Shown: piece by piece, positions 5,670 through 5,840 of the stretch
Numbering within the stretch: the stretch's first letter is position 1
Layout: each line of letters opens with the position of its first letter
NCBI GenBank assembly: GCA_017464045.1
Contig: JAFUEG010000329.1
Coordinates: 1-5,840, forward strand
Direction: 5' to 3'
DNA length: 5,840 nt
Source of the DNA: Lachnospiraceae bacterium
GTDB lineage: Bacteria; Bacillota_A; Clostridia; Lachnospirales; Lachnospiraceae
Translations under genes and position numbers: made by a program
Notes under the pieces: model-generated
What the model was told of the DNA's origin: nothing
The model's database searches: none
Seen by the model: only the letters and a program-made list of their open reading frames with translations

Positions 5670-5693
5670 GTAAGAAAAACTTGCCTGGAAAAT

Positions 5694-5753
5694 GGGGATT
5701 TCACTAAAGGTGGTGTGTCCATAATCCGGGATTTTACGAAGGGGAGAGTGTCC
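5694..5753. repeat. Degenerate tandem repeat of 33-bp period (about 1.8 copies)
   Basis: Bases 5694-5720 and 5727-5753 align without gaps at 20 of 27 positions, an offset of 33 bp. Both contain GGGATTT near the start and end in GTGTCC. A weaker related block (TTTTATGAAA, 5756-5765) follows. On the minus strand, read in one frame, the copies give DTLPFVKS and DTPPLVKS. Function is not evident; possible explanations are protein-binding sites at the end of a mobile element or a decayed repeat-containing gene. Confidence 0.5.
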
Positions 5754-5792
5754 GGTTTTATGAAATGCAGCTTAAAAAACACTGAAAAAACC

Positions 5793-5821
5793 TTGACATG
5801 CAAATATACGCAGGATAAACT
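5793..5821 (+). promoter_or_regulatory. Promoter candidate with perfect -35 near the window edge
   Basis: TTGACA (5793-5798) is a perfect sigma-A -35, followed after 17 bp by TAAACT (5816-5821), a four-of-six -10. The expected start, about 5828, falls at the beginning of the ACGC repeat. It would drive a gene beyond the right end of the window. Confidence 0.5.
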
Positions 5822-5826
5822 TTTTA

Positions 5827-5840
5827 ACGCACGCACGCAC
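5827..5840. repeat. ACGC tetranucleotide repeat cut by the window edge
   Basis: Three and a half copies of ACGC run to the last base, so the true length is unknown. The tract lies at the predicted transcription start of the promoter at 5793-5821. Confidence 0.55.

Larger units (their letters stand above)
5351..5840. other. 490-bp intergenic/edge region without a convincing gene
   Basis: Between the nuclease start and the window edge I find no supported protein-coding gene. The stretch contains the nuclease ribosome binding site (5360-5365) and promoter (5459-5487), two small adjacent inverted repeats (ATCCGA/TCGGAT at 5509-5529 and CCGCA/TGCGG at 5531-5553), an AT-rich block (5554-5592), three candidate plus-strand promoters, a degenerate repeat of 33-bp period (5694-5753) and an ACGC repeat at 5827-5840. 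A minus-strand reading frame opens at a GTG at 5836 and runs to 5564. It covers the plus-strand promoters and has no recognisable similarity, so I do not call it, although its repeat part shows a coding-like pattern of differences. The promoters suggest a plus-strand gene starting beyond the window. Confidence 0.6.

Noticed and set aside
5564..5836. Minus-strand frame from a GTG at 5836, 90 codons
   Set aside because: It covers plus-strand promoter motifs including two TATAAT boxes, has no known domain, and most of it lacks coding character. Only its repeat part is suggestive, so it is treated as a finding and not as a gene.

Overview
The window looks like a low-GC Clostridia chromosome, most likely a member of the Lachnospiraceae. 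The DNA is AT-rich, isoleucine is often encoded by ATA and arginine by AGA, most genes have AAGGAG/AGGAGG ribosome binding sites, and the gene families present (DUF3737, MalY/PatB, Rpn/PDDEXK_2) are common there. The genus cannot be fixed from the sequence alone.

Left half (about 1-4004, all + strand): four genes in series. They are a MATE-family efflux transporter (120-1454), a MalY/PatB-type PLP-dependent C-S lyase (1489-2667), a DUF3737 right-handed beta-helix protein (2678-3526) and a small FMN-binding split-barrel protein of the pyridoxamine-phosphate-oxidase superfamily (3609-4004). The first three are tightly spaced (34 and 10 nt gaps, with the DUF3737 ribosome binding site touching the lyase stop codon) and are probably one operon. 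The fourth follows after 82 nt with no visible terminator between, and may be co-transcribed, have its own promoter, or both. A perfect 10-bp inverted repeat sits just ahead of the transporter and is a good operator candidate. A lyase that cleaves cysteine-S-conjugates, an exporter and a flavin-fold protein together suggest, by inference only, handling of sulfur-containing or toxic small molecules.

Centre (4005-4174): a 3'-to-3' intergenic region. It has a 12-bp stem that can act as a terminator in both directions, with its better T-tract on the minus strand, and a second long imperfect hairpin nearer the minus-strand gene.

Right half (4175-5840): one minus-strand gene for an Rpn/PDDEXK_2-family nuclease ('putative transposase'). 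Its acidic linker is encoded by five degenerate 21-bp tandem repeats, and its C-terminus is a heptad-patterned coiled coil. Upstream is a ~490-bp region in which I find no convincing gene. It holds a minus-strand promoter for the nuclease gene, up to three candidate plus-strand promoters pointing out of the window, a degenerate 33-bp-period repeat and a short ACGC repeat at the very edge. This part looks like accessory DNA or the edge of an element whose main gene lies beyond base 5840.

I see no tRNA, rRNA, CRISPR array or complete insertion sequence. The least explained parts are the beta-helix protein in the lyase/exporter operon and the repeat- and promoter-rich right edge.
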